Source of the DNA: Fibrobacter sp.
Lineage (GTDB): Bacteria > Fibrobacterota > Fibrobacteria > Fibrobacterales > Fibrobacteraceae
Assembly (NCBI GenBank): GCA_017503015.1
Contig: JAFVTX010000073.1
Span: 1 to 64,000, forward strand
DNA length: 64,000 nucleotides
Reading direction: 5' to 3'
Shown here: in pieces, positions 43,191 through 51,908 of the stretch
How the letters are laid out: the number at the start of each line of letters is the position of its first letter
Numbering within the stretch: position 1 is the stretch's first letter
Made by a program: the position numbers and the translations under genes
The notes under the pieces: generated by a model
The model's input: the letters and a program-made list of their open reading frames with translations, nothing else
The model's database searches: none
What the model was told of the DNA's origin: nothing

Positions 43191-43730
43191 TTAGTAATTC
43201 TCGGCGTTCACCTCGAAATAGGCCTGCGGGTGTGCGCATACGGGGCAAAGGGCCGGGGCCTTGGTGCCCACCACGATGTGGCCGCAGTTGCGGCATTCCC
43301 AAACCTTCACCTCGCTCTTGGCGAATACTTCTTGCATTTCCACGTTCTTTAGTAGGGCGCGGTAGCGCTCCTCGTGGTGCTTTTCGATGGCGGCCACCAT
43401 GCGGAACTTGGCGGCCAGGGGTTTGAAACCTTCGGCTTCGGCGGTCTTCGCAAAGCCTTCGTACATGTCGGTCCATTCGTAGTTCTCGCCGTCGGCGGCG
43501 GCCTTCAGGTTCTGGGCGGTATCGCCGATGCCTTCCAGTTCCTTGAGCCACATCTTGGCGTGTTCTTTTTCGTTGTCGGCGGTCTTCAAGAAGAGCGCTG
43601 CAATCTGCTCAAAGCCTTCCTTCTTGGCCTTGGAGGCAAAGTAGGTGTACTTGTTGCGGGCCTGGGATTCGCCAGCGAATGCGGCCTGCAGGTTCTTTTC
43701 GGTTTGGGTTCCAGCGTATTTGTTTGCCAT
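43191..43730 (-). CDS. rbr: Rubrerythrin
   Basis: The 179-aa protein has a ferritin-like diiron domain ([45 protein letters not shown]) and a C-terminal rubredoxin domain with [10 protein letters not shown] and [11 protein letters not shown] (two CxxC pairs). It reduces hydrogen peroxide in anaerobes. AAAGGAT precedes the ATG and a TATATT box lies about 40 nt upstream, so it has its own promoter. Length is typical. Confidence 0.96.
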   Translation of the reverse strand: MANKYAGTQTEKNLQAAFAGESQARNKYTYFASKAKKEGFEQIAALFLKTADNEKEHAKMWLKELEGIGDTAQNLKAAADGENYEWTDMYEGFAKTAEAEGFKPLAAKFRMVAAIEKHHEERYRALLKNVEMQEVFAKSEVKVWECRNCGHIVVGTKAPALCPVCAHPQAYFEVNAENY

Positions 43731-43855
43731 AGATTTTATCCTTTTTTATGATAATGTTTTTGTGTCTCATATGTGAATATACATTATTTTATAGGAAAAA
43801 GCCCAGCGGTTTTGCCGCGGACCTTTATGAGTGCGGATTTTTGTGTGGAAATACG

Positions 43856-46723
43856 TTAGGGCGCGGCGTTTTCTACGCAGCGGACAAATGCGGGTTGTGA
43901 AAAATCATAATTACCAATGTCATGTAAATTTTGGGTAAAGCCGAATAGCTCTATCGTATAATACTTGGATTCGGGCGTAGTAGCAGTTATAAAGTAGGTT
44001 GATTGTCCGATTTCTTCGCCCTCTGAATGTCCCCAACTGTAGTATTGTCCTGTACCAAGTATGGATAATCCCGTAGAATTCGTCGGGGCTTGTTCTTTGC
44101 TGAACCATGTCCACCCATCAACAGCCTTTAATGCTCTAGACGGAGCGACTTCACCATAAACAGATATGACGAAATCAAAAAGTTCGTTCCATTCGTCATA
44201 TGTAGGTATATGCCAGCCATTAGGGCATAAGCCTTGATGTTTATCCGTGATAGGGTAGCTTGCGGCAATGCGATTTTTGTATATGGGCGATATGTTCATG
44301 GCTGCCGTCCAAGAATAATGATAGCCGGACTTGCTGCAGTATTTTTCGTCATTCCAGGGGCATAAATTTTCCTCGGCCAAATTTGCCAATGTGGTGGCGT
44401 CAGCTTTTTCCCCCGCGTAGTGCAGATTCTCAGCCATCCAGTTTTGTGTGCCGATGACTACAGTCCTGTAAGTTTGCCCATCGCGCTGGTCAGTTAAAGT
44501 GCCATAGGTAATATCTGGATTGAACCAGGAATCCTTTTCCATATCGATAAGGAGCAAGGAATACCACAACCCGCTCTTGCATATAAACGAATTATTGTAT
44601 ACCTTCTTCACGGCACTCTCGTTTTTGCTATTGCAGGTTCCCAAGATGGCCAGAAGTTCCGGATCAATGATGGATGTATTCTCGTCGTAGGGAGAGTCAA
44701 TGGTGGTGGCGGATTGCTGGGAAGAACTGCTTTGCTTGACCGACGAACTGGAATTTTCGCTGGATGTGGGCGCGGCGTTTTCTACGCAGCGGACATTGAA
44801 TGCATCAGATGTGCTAATGAATTCCTTTATGTTATTTTCGCTGTAGAAAAATTCCTGGATAGCAAGGCAGGGTATGCCCAGCGAGATTGTTGGAACATCT
44901 CCAGAAATAAAGGCTGTTGATACGCCCATATCGATTCGTCCCCATGATTCAAAGGTCATCCCCGTGGCGAGCATCGAAAAGCCGGTTACATTTGTCGGGG
45001 CAATATCCTTGCTAAACCAGACCCAACTGTCGGAGGCTCTTATTGCGCCGAGGCCTTCACTGTAGGTATTCTTCACGTATTCGATGAGAACGTTCCATTC
45101 TTCTTTAGAGGGGATATGCCACCCATCGGGGCAAATTCCTTGGTGGTTGCTTGTAATAGGGTAGCTGCTTACGATTCTTGTCCTGTATGTGGGGGAAAGG
45201 TTCATAGCTGCGGTCCAGCTGTAGACATACCCGGCCTTTTCACAATATTCTTCGTCTCCGGAGGGACACAGGTTTTCATCTGCCATATTTGTCGCAAGTT
45301 CCTCGCTCGCATTTTCGCCCGCATAGTGCAGGTTCTCGGCCATCCAGTTTTGTGTGCCGATGACAACGGTTCTATAAGTTTGTCCGTCTCGTTGGTCAAT
45401 CAGTGTACCATAGGTAATATCTGGATTGAACCAGGAATCCTGTTCCATGTCGGCGAGGAGAAGGCTATACCACAGTCCGCTTTTACATACGAATGAAGAA
45501 TTGAAAGCCTTCTTGACCGACCCCTCGCTTTCGCCGTTGCACGTTCCCAGTATGGCAAGGACTTCCGGGTCGATGATGGATGTTTCTTCTTTGTAGGGCG
45601 GGTCGATGGTGGCGGTGGACTGCCTAGAGGAACTACTGCGTTTTATAGAGGAACTGGAGTCGCTGGAACTGGAGTCGCCGCTTTCCGATGAGTCGTTTGC
45701 CGAACTAGAAGAACTTTCAGCAGAAATGCTTGAACTGGAAGATTCTTCTGTTGAGCTTGATGATAGTTTTTTCCCAAGCAGGTGCCAATGCAGTTTTTCG
45801 CAAATAAATTTTTCATTGAAATAACGGGATTTGGGGTTTGTGTCGGGGCGGATTTCGCCCTCCCTCTTTTCGGTGCACCTGCCTAGCCCGAAAACATCGC
45901 TCCAGAAATATTCAACGTAATTCTCGAACATGGAAATTTTTTGGGAAATGTTCCAGCCCAGGATGTTCTCACGGACTTGGGCCAACTCGACTTCGAAGGC
46001 GTTATCTGCGGATTGGGCCCGTTCCAGGGAGTCGTTCCAGACGCCGTCCTCTTCGATGTCCTTGGCTAGGTCTGCCAGGGAAAGGGAGAATTCGCCTTCG
46101 CTCCTGCCGGCCTGCATGATGATGGAGATGGTGAGCAGAACGGCATCGCCGTCGGCATTTCCGAATATGTCCAGATCCTCCACGCTTTCGCCCGCAAAGT
46201 CCTCGGCAAAGGCTTCGAAGATTTCCTGGTCCGCAATTTTCTTGGCTTGCTTTACGGTCATGTCCTCGTTTTGCGCAAGCCATAGCGCCCGCTCGTATTC
46301 CAGGTGGGTGAGCAGGTTGATGTTCACGTTGTCGCGGTCCGAAAGGTCGGAGATGGCGTTTAGGGTAATCTGGCTTGCAGATACCTTTCCCGTTACTTCG
46401 TTGCGGTAGAACCCGTCGACACGCAACAGGGCGTACTGCGACGCCAGTTCGATTTTGGAGATGGCGAAGGTGCCCATGTCTTCCGATATTCTGCCCAAGA
46501 AACTCTTTCCCGTCTGGGCACGGGTTTCAAAGTTCAGTTCGTACAGGGTCACGCTGGAACCCTTCACAAACGGCCCCTTTTGGGACACGCCCGCAATGTC
46601 CTTGTTCTCGATGGCGATGGAGTTTTCGGCTTCCGAGGTGCCGCCCGCGTTCTTGTCTTTGTCGGAACAGGCGACAACAAACAGGAGCAGGTAAACCAGA
46701 AGGGCGACGAATCTCAGGTACAT
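43856..46723 (-). CDS. Large lipoprotein with two tandem FISUMP domains
   Basis: The 955-aa lipoprotein has a lipobox FVVAC (Cys about 19) and an N-terminal domain of about 300 aa (KGPFVKGSSVTLYELN, INLLTHLEYERALWLAQ) found in many Fibrobacter lipoproteins. A serine-rich linker (about 315-365) follows, then two FISUMP domains (about 440-645 and 745-955), each opening with SWFNPDITYGTL, DQRDGQTYRTVVIGTQNWMA and closing with VRCVENAAP. A second short Ser linker separates them. The two domains are very similar at DNA level over their first 130 bp, so one arose by recent duplication. It is likely a surface-exposed binding protein. It follows the TIGR02147 gene by one base and is probably controlled with it. 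Confidence 0.9.
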   Translation of the reverse strand: MYLRFVALLVYLLLFVVACSDKDKNAGGTSEAENSIAIENKDIAGVSQKGPFVKGSSVTLYELNFETRAQTGKSFLGRISEDMGTFAISKIELASQYALLRVDGFYRNEVTGKVSASQITLNAISDLSDRDNVNINLLTHLEYERALWLAQNEDMTVKQAKKIADQEIFEAFAEDFAGESVEDLDIFGNADGDAVLLTISIIMQAGRSEGEFSLSLADLAKDIEEDGVWNDSLERAQSADNAFEVELAQVRENILGWNISQKISMFENYVEYFWSDVFGLGRCTEKREGEIRPDTNPKSRYFNEKFICEKLHWHLLGKKLSSSSTEESSSSSISAESSSSSANDSSESGDSSSSDSSSSIKRSSSSRQSTATIDPPYKEETSIIDPEVLAILGTCNGESEGSVKKAFNSSFVCKSGLWYSLLLADMEQDSWFNPDITYGTLIDQRDGQTYRTVVIGTQNWMAENLHYAGENASEELATNMADENLCPSGDEEYCEKAGYVYSWTAAMNLSPTYRTRIVSSYPITSNHQGICPDGWHIPSKEEWNVLIEYVKNTYSEGLGAIRASDSWVWFSKDIAPTNVTGFSMLATGMTFESWGRIDMGVSTAFISGDVPTISLGIPCLAIQEFFYSENNIKEFISTSDAFNVRCVENAAPTSSENSSSSVKQSSSSQQSATTIDSPYDENTSIIDPELLAILGTCNSKNESAVKKVYNNSFICKSGLWYSLLLIDMEKDSWFNPDITYGTLTDQRDGQTYRTVVIGTQNWMAENLHYAGEKADATTLANLAEENLCPWNDEKYCSKSGYHYSWTAAMNISPIYKNRIAASYPITDKHQGLCPNGWHIPTYDEWNELFDFVISVYGEVAPSRALKAVDGWTWFSKEQAPTNSTGLSILGTGQYYSWGHSEGEEIGQSTYFITATTPESKYYTIELFGFTQNLHDIGNYDFSQPAFVRCVENAAP

Positions 46724-46724
46724 T

Positions 46725-47585
46725 TTACGAATCCTTGTTGGGATGTTTCTTTTGCATTGCGGGCGGAATTTTCTGGGAAAGGGGGAACAGCTGCAGGTTC
46801 AGTTCGTAGACCCGCTCTGTCCCCTGGTCTTTGGCTGCAATATCCACCACCTTGCGTCGAAAGTTCTGCATCTCGGCAACGATATCTTCGTACGCCCCTT
46901 CGGTAAGCCCCAGGGTAATGGTGGAAAAGTTCCGCTCCGAAACGGGAACGCTGTCCAGGGATTCCACGGCCAGGTTCCCCATTTGCCGGTGAAGGTTCCG
47001 CACCGCCATCACCGAAGAGGGGAGCGTCCCCGTAGAAATAGACTTGCGGCCCTGCGTGTATTGCCCCTTTCTGGTGGACTTGCGCAGGAGTTTGCTGCGG
47101 GTCAAGAACTTGAGGCTTTGGGCGACGGCGTCTGCGCTGACCTCCGGAAAACAGAGCTTGGCGAGCCCCTTCGGGCTTGCCGAATCTACGGATGCGGCAA
47201 GTTCCCGTATGGCCGAATTTAGCCAGTTGGAGTAGTATTCGAAAAACGCCCTTTCGAGAACGCCGACCCTGTTGCTCAGAATGATTTCTTGCAGGCTATT
47301 AAAAATCTCTGTTTTTGTTTTGGCATCCTTTGCCTGGTCATAGGCTACCAGGAGTACAAAAAAGTCGCTTTCGAATCCGGAAAGGCCCATGGCGCTTGCA
47401 ACGCGGACTCTGGCTTTTTTTGAGAGCCCGCTCTTGCCCTCGCATACCAGTTTCAGATACACGGGTGAACTGAATTTCGCGGCCTTCGCGAAACTCCTCC
47501 ACGAAAAGCCGGCAATTTTCTTCTGCTCGGCATAGTAATCCGCCATATACTTGCGGAAATCCTTGTATTCGTATATGGACTTCAC
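46725..47585 (-). CDS. TIGR02147-family protein
   Basis: The 286-aa protein begins YEYKDFRKYMADYYAEQKK and continues FSWRSFAKAAKFSSPVYLKL, the signature of TIGR02147, a family multiplied in Fibrobacter. The N-terminal 90 residues look like a helix-turn-helix domain and the C-terminal part is of the DUF4423 type, so it is probably a transcriptional regulator. It is separated by 1 nt from the FISUMP lipoprotein gene, its likely partner or target, and lies divergent from the FISUMP/cargo run starting at 47887. The intergenic region holds repeated GATAC words that may be its sites. Confidence 0.88.
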   Translation of the reverse strand: MKSIYEYKDFRKYMADYYAEQKKIAGFSWRSFAKAAKFSSPVYLKLVCEGKSGLSKKARVRVASAMGLSGFESDFFVLLVAYDQAKDAKTKTEIFNSLQEIILSNRVGVLERAFFEYYSNWLNSAIRELAASVDSASPKGLAKLCFPEVSADAVAQSLKFLTRSKLLRKSTRKGQYTQGRKSISTGTLPSSVMAVRNLHRQMGNLAVESLDSVPVSERNFSTITLGLTEGAYEDIVAEMQNFRRKVVDIAAKDQGTERVYELNLQLFPLSQKIPPAMQKKHPNKDS

Positions 47586-47886
47586 GATTTATAAAATACA
47601 AATAAAAATGTGAAAGCGGATAGGCTAAAATTCAATAAATCAAGGAATTGTACCGCAGACGATACGAAACAGGGCTGTTTTTGAATCTGTTATGATACAC
47701 CTGTGCAAAATGAGGAACGGGCCACAAGTCGCTTATTTGTTGGGATTGATAAAGGTGTATCTATTTTGCGTATCATTTCAAAATTAAAGAAAGTCGTATC
47801 ATTTTTTGGGAAAGGATACTTTTTCTTGTAAAAAGGGGTAGATTTGAAAGAAAAATCAATGAAAATGTTCACCAGGGGTGGAGATT
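47586..47886. promoter_or_regulatory. Divergent regulatory region with six GATAC/GTATC words
   Basis: This 301-bp gap lies between the TIGR02147 gene (minus) and the FISUMP/cargo run (plus). GATAC or its complement occurs at 47661, 47694, 47758, 47770, 47796 and 47815. The pair GATACACCT (47694-47702) and AGGTGTATC (47753-47761) is a widely spaced inverted repeat. I see no gene; an AT-rich minus-strand frame at 47690-47872 lacks a ribosome binding site. Confidence 0.45.
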
Positions 47887-48423
47887 ATGAAAAAAAGAAA
47901 TGTTTCTCTTAAAAATAAAAAAAGGTTAGACGCTTATGTCATTGTCGGTGACCCTAATATGGGCAAGTCCAGTGTCGCCAGGCATTTATATGGGGCCACA
48001 AAAGGCCCTTATAATAGGACTGCCGGAAATATCTTAATAAAACCGATTAGGCTTTTGAATGGCAATATAATTCGTGTTGGTATAGAAGGTTATCAGTCGC
48101 TTCAGGAAGCTGGTGTGTCTCCGCAACAATTCGCTAATTATCTACAGAAATTAAAGCAGCGACCCGATGCGATTCTGTTCACTCTACAGCTCAATCCTCG
48201 TCCAAAATTGAATGCGGGCGCTCAGGCTTATTTTATTGCACTGCGTAGAATACTTCATATTGTCGCAACGGCTGTTCTTGATGTAAATCCCAATGCAGTG
48301 CATAATTTCCCCAATAGTCGTACATTTCAGTCATTTCCAAAAGGCGTTCCAATGGCCGGAAGTGCGGTCATTACAACAAATGAATTAGCACGAAGCGTAA
48401 GACAATTTTTTCAATGGGTTTGA
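47887..48423 (+). CDS. Small P-loop NTPase-like protein
   Basis: The 178-aa protein has a Walker A motif GDPNMGKSS (Gly21, Lys27, Ser28) after a basic N-terminus and a beta strand (DAYVIVG). A possible switch strand RVGIEGYQSLQ follows, and ILFTLQLN and VATAVLDVN may be later core strands. No full G-protein motif set (NKxD) is visible, so it could be an NTPase or nucleotide kinase. I do not recognise a named family. The ATG at 47887 follows GGGTGGAG. It is the first gene of the plus-strand FISUMP/cargo run; the next gene begins 9 nt after it. Confidence 0.75.
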   Translation: MKKRNVSLKNKKRLDAYVIVGDPNMGKSSVARHLYGATKGPYNRTAGNILIKPIRLLNGNIIRVGIEGYQSLQEAGVSPQQFANYLQKLKQRPDAILFTLQLNPRPKLNAGAQAYFIALRRILHIVATAVLDVNPNAVHNFPNSRTFQSFPKGVPMAGSAVITTNELARSVRQFFQWV

Positions 48424-48432
48424 GAAGTAAAT

Positions 48433-49065
48433 ATGGAAAAAACAAAAATAAAATTACTCGCCAAAGTCATTAGTATGACGGGTCTTGTGCTTATCTTTGC
48501 CGCTTGCGGCGATGATAGCAATCCAACTAATACGGAGCAAACTAATACGGAGGTCACGTCACTTGTAGACGTAAGAGATGGAAAGACATATAAAATCACG
48601 ACTATTAGAAGCCAGATTTGGATGGCGGAGAACTTGAACTATGAAACGGCAGACAGTTATTGCTATGGAGATGTTGCTTCCAACTGCGCTATATATGGTC
48701 GTCTATACAGTTGGTTTGATGCTTTGACTGCTTGCCCCAGCGGATGGCATTTGCCCGACTCTTTGGAATTTAAGGCCTTATTCTTAGCAGTTGGCGGCAG
48801 AGATGTGGCAGGTAAGTTGCTCAAGTCCACTACAGGATGGGATAGTAACGGCAATGGTACCGATGACTATTCCTTTTCGGCGTTGCCTGCAGGTTTCTAC
48901 GATGGGGTTTTCCGCGCCGCGGGCAGCATCGCGTACTTCTGGAGTTCTACGGAGAGAAGCGACGGCAACGCGAGCATCATGCTCTTGGACTTCGCTTTCG
49001 ACAGAGGGTACTTCCTTAACTTCCCTAAGCCCACGGGGTTGTCTGTTCGTTGCCTTAAGGATTAA
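48433..49065 (+). CDS. FISUMP-domain lipoprotein
   Basis: The 210-aa lipoprotein has the lipobox FAAC (Cys about 25) and one FISUMP domain: VDVRDGKTYKITTIRSQIWMAENL, YGRLYSWFDALTACPSGWHLP, GGRDVAGKLL, FSALPAGFY, AYFWSSTE and LSVRCLKD. The stretch between AYFWSSTE and SVRCLKD is very different from that of the FISUMP protein at 51909, although the flanking DNA is the same. It is probably an outer-membrane or periplasmic lipid-anchored binding protein. Spacing of 9 nt to the P-loop gene indicates co-transcription. Confidence 0.9.
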   Translation: MEKTKIKLLAKVISMTGLVLIFAACGDDSNPTNTEQTNTEVTSLVDVRDGKTYKITTIRSQIWMAENLNYETADSYCYGDVASNCAIYGRLYSWFDALTACPSGWHLPDSLEFKALFLAVGGRDVAGKLLKSTTGWDSNGNGTDDYSFSALPAGFYDGVFRAAGSIAYFWSSTERSDGNASIMLLDFAFDRGYFLNFPKPTGLSVRCLKD

Positions 49066-49111
49066 CTAAAAAACGTAATCAAATTAAACAACAGTCTTCC
49101 AAGGAGGAAAT

Positions 49112-49387
49112 ATGAAAAAGGAAACCTATATCCGGAAATTGAAAAAGAATCCTGTTTTGAGTTCTGCGAATTTATTCGCTAGCGCAGATGATATGATTAC
49201 TCTGATAATAGAATGTAAACATAGGGTTGGTGAAATATCATTTGTTAATACTCACCATACAGGTTTTACAAATGACGACTTGAAAACAGATGAAAAGTTT
49301 TTTGTTGCCATAGTAGAATTCATGAATATGGAAAATAAAAAGATTATTTCAAAGGTACACAAGATTGATATAGAACGAGATTTCTAA
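49112..49387 (+). CDS. Small protein coupled to the metallo-beta-lactamase gene
   Basis: The 91-aa protein has a basic start (KKETYIRKLKKNP) and mixed alpha/beta composition, with no signal peptide or membrane segment. I recognise no family. AAGGAGG precedes the ATG. Its stop TAA shares its last base with the next gene's ATG (TAATG), so the two proteins are translationally coupled and probably act together. Confidence 0.75.
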   Translation: MKKETYIRKLKKNPVLSSANLFASADDMITLIIECKHRVGEISFVNTHHTGFTNDDLKTDEKFFVAIVEFMNMENKKIISKVHKIDIERDF

Positions 49388-50490
49388 TGATTTACAATAC
49401 TAAAACATTTTATGCCGTTGGACAAGGTGGTTTCTACTCCGAACGGATATGGAGTAATGGAATGGACTACACAATCGTATATGATTGTGGTGCTGTTGTC
49501 GACAAATCGTTAGAAGGACCAACAATTGAACTGGGAAATGCTATAGACAATTCTGGATTTGAGAGAATAGATTTTGTCGTAATTAGCCATTTAGATGAAG
49601 ATCATATCAATGGTCTAAAAAAATTGAATAGATATGTCAATCAAATTGGACAAAAAAGGCCTCCTGTTTTAATTCTTCCTAATCCGACTCCCTTGGATAG
49701 GCTTCTTTTCTTTAGTTCTGTATCAATTAAAACCATGGAAATTTTTTTCGATATAATAAGCAATCAGCCGGTCTTGTGTATTTCCAGTGAAGGAGACAAT
49801 GACGAAACGGAAATAGCATTAAATGCTGACTGGAAAAAGGGAATGAACAATCCTTTTTCTCACAACCGTGTATTTACCTTATTTGGATGTACAGATTGTT
49901 CTGAAAAGTGGTTGCTGAAATTTTATGTTGATAGGTCAAAGTATGCTCTTCAATTCGATTTATTATTGAAAAAAGAACCTGCGCTAATTGATTTGATAAA
50001 AAGTATAAAATCAATTAAAGATTTTGAATTTTCTAAAGAAAAGTTGGTGCGCGCTTACAAAAAAATTTCAGAGAAAGGCAAAACTTATGGAGATAAGAAT
50101 TGGTCAAGTATGGCGATGATTTCTGCGCCATTCATCCATGATATGCAAACGAGGAATTGTGAACGGGGTGTAGAGTCTCCTTACATTTCGTGGATGAATG
50201 GTGATATAAGGTTGAAGGATGATAATGAGATGCTGGCCATTGAACAGCATTTTGCGGATTTCTTATCCCTAAATATTGATTTTCAAATACCCCATCATGG
50301 AAGCCATAATAATTTAGGGCGTATTCCAGCTTTTAACAGGCGGGTTCGGACCTACATTTGGGCGGGAGAAGACAATCAGTACGGTCATCCTAACGGAACA
50401 ATCTTACGAATGCTAAAGAGAGCAGGACTTAAAATCAATTGGATTACCGAAAACGATTCGCATATCGTTCGCCACGAAAAATGGCTTTAA
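49387..50490 (+). CDS. ComEC-type metallo-beta-lactamase-fold protein
   Basis: The 367-aa protein has the metallo-beta-lactamase metal motif as SHLDEDHINGL (H68, D70, D72, H73) and the C-terminal IPHHGSHNN (about 301-309), the pattern of ComEC/Rec2-related hydrolases. It lacks membrane segments, so it is a free soluble enzyme, not a DNA uptake channel. The middle (about 150-260) is divergent. The substrate is probably a phosphoester, perhaps nucleic acid, by family analogy. Related free-standing MBL genes occur in conflict and defence loci. It is coupled to the 91-aa gene and followed by a FISUMP gene after 9 nt. Confidence 0.85.
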   Translation: MIYNTKTFYAVGQGGFYSERIWSNGMDYTIVYDCGAVVDKSLEGPTIELGNAIDNSGFERIDFVVISHLDEDHINGLKKLNRYVNQIGQKRPPVLILPNPTPLDRLLFFSSVSIKTMEIFFDIISNQPVLCISSEGDNDETEIALNADWKKGMNNPFSHNRVFTLFGCTDCSEKWLLKFYVDRSKYALQFDLLLKKEPALIDLIKSIKSIKDFEFSKEKLVRAYKKISEKGKTYGDKNWSSMAMISAPFIHDMQTRNCERGVESPYISWMNGDIRLKDDNEMLAIEQHFADFLSLNIDFQIPHHGSHNNLGRIPAFNRRVRTYIWAGEDNQYGHPNGTILRMLKRAGLKINWITENDSHIVRHEKWL

Positions 50491-50499
50491 GGAGGCCTT

Positions 50500-51876
50500 A
50501 TGGCACAAAAAACAAAAACGGTTCTCTCGGGTTTCGCACTTGCCCTCGTTCTCGCTGCTTGCAGCGATGGAACAGTGCCTAGCAATGCGGGGTCAAATAT
50601 TCCAGGCTCGAAAGAGTCACTTTCGTCGGGAACCATGACGGATCCTCGTGATGGCCAGGTTTATAAGATTGTGACGATAGGTCCCTGGAGTTTGATGACA
50701 GAAAACTTGAGATATGATGCCATGGATCATTGTGAACACACGCGTCCATGCGCGTGCATAGAAGAAAATGAATCGGGATGCATTAAATGGGGATTAAGTC
50801 AAGACGACCGTAAATGTTTTGCAAGGGCAGGAGAGACATTGGTATGCGTTAACTGGGCGGAAAGTGCTGATTCTGACTTTATGTGCAATAATTATGGAGA
50901 ATATTACAACGTGATTGGCACGAGTATGGAATGTCTTGAAAAGAGTAAAATTTACGGAGTTGCTTATCAGAGGGATGAAGAAGTTTGTCCAGAGGGATGG
51001 GTTCGTCCATCGTGGGTGGAATGGTCCGTTGTTCTTCACAAAATTTATGGTGAGCCAGAAAATTTTGATGAACATGATAGGTATTCTCTAGATTATGATC
51101 CGCTCAATTTTTTTGATGGCAATGATTTTTTTTCAAAAATAAAATTACCAATTCATGGTTTGGGCACCATAGATTATGAGCAAAAAGCTCTTGTCGTATT
51201 TAATGAAAACGAGTTTTCATCATTGAATAGAGATAGATATTTTGTAAGATGCATGTACACTGTTCCCTGTGATAGGGCGAATTTTGGTGAGAATCGAGAT
51301 GGATATATATGTTCACAAACTGGATGGGGAGATGCGACAGTGTTCGAAACAATGACAGATGAACGTGATGGCAATGTTTATCGGGTTGTCATCATTGGAT
51401 CTCAAACCTGGATGGCCGAGAATCTTAATTTCGAGACAGAAAACAGTCACTGCTATGCGGATGATCCAGCCAACTGTGCCCAGTATGGTCGGCTGTACGC
51501 CTGGAATGCTGCAATGAGTGCCTGCCCCAGTGGATGGCATCTACCCAGTTCTGCGGAATGGAATACCTTGTTTACAACGGTGGGAGGGCAGTCTATGGCG
51601 GGCAAGGCTCTCAAGTCGGTGACAGGTTTTCCTATTGACGCTCCTGGCCTCAGCGACGGTACCGATGCTTTTGGGTTTGGTGCCTTGCCTGCGGGCAATG
51701 ACAACGAGGCCTACGATATCAGGAGTGACGGCGCATACTTTTGGAGTTCTTCGGAGTATGATGATGATTGGGACTTCGACTCATACTATATATCCTTGCA
51801 CAACTATGACGACAATGCGTATCTGGGTGCTTCTGCCAAGGATCTTGGCTTTTCTGTCCGTTGTGTAAAAGACTAG
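50500..51876 (+). CDS. Lipoprotein with two FISUMP domains, the first divergent
   Basis: The 458-aa lipoprotein has the lipobox LAAC (Cys about 22). The first FISUMP domain (about 43-255) starts MTDPRDGQVYKIVTIG and has a shortened core with many Cys (CEHTRPCACI) and ends FVRCMYTVPC. The second (about 285-458) is regular: MTDERDGNVYRVVIIGSQTWMAENL, YGRLYAWNAAMSACPSGWHLP, FGALPAGND, YFWSSSE, FSVRCVKD. GGAGG sits before the ATG and the gap to the MBL gene is 9 nt. The extra cysteines may form disulfides in the periplasm. Confidence 0.9.
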   Translation: MAQKTKTVLSGFALALVLAACSDGTVPSNAGSNIPGSKESLSSGTMTDPRDGQVYKIVTIGPWSLMTENLRYDAMDHCEHTRPCACIEENESGCIKWGLSQDDRKCFARAGETLVCVNWAESADSDFMCNNYGEYYNVIGTSMECLEKSKIYGVAYQRDEEVCPEGWVRPSWVEWSVVLHKIYGEPENFDEHDRYSLDYDPLNFFDGNDFFSKIKLPIHGLGTIDYEQKALVVFNENEFSSLNRDRYFVRCMYTVPCDRANFGENRDGYICSQTGWGDATVFETMTDERDGNVYRVVIIGSQTWMAENLNFETENSHCYADDPANCAQYGRLYAWNAAMSACPSGWHLPSSAEWNTLFTTVGGQSMAGKALKSVTGFPIDAPGLSDGTDAFGFGALPAGNDNEAYDIRSDGAYFWSSSEYDDDWDFDSYYISLHNYDDNAYLGASAKDLGFSVRCVKD

Positions 51877-51908
51877 CAATTTAAATGTTGCTATAGGGTG
51901 ATTCTCCA

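Noticed and set aside
47690-47872. 60-codon minus-strand frame in the divergent regulatory gap
   Set aside because: AT-rich Phe/Lys-rich translation, no ribosome binding site, and it covers the GATAC sites.
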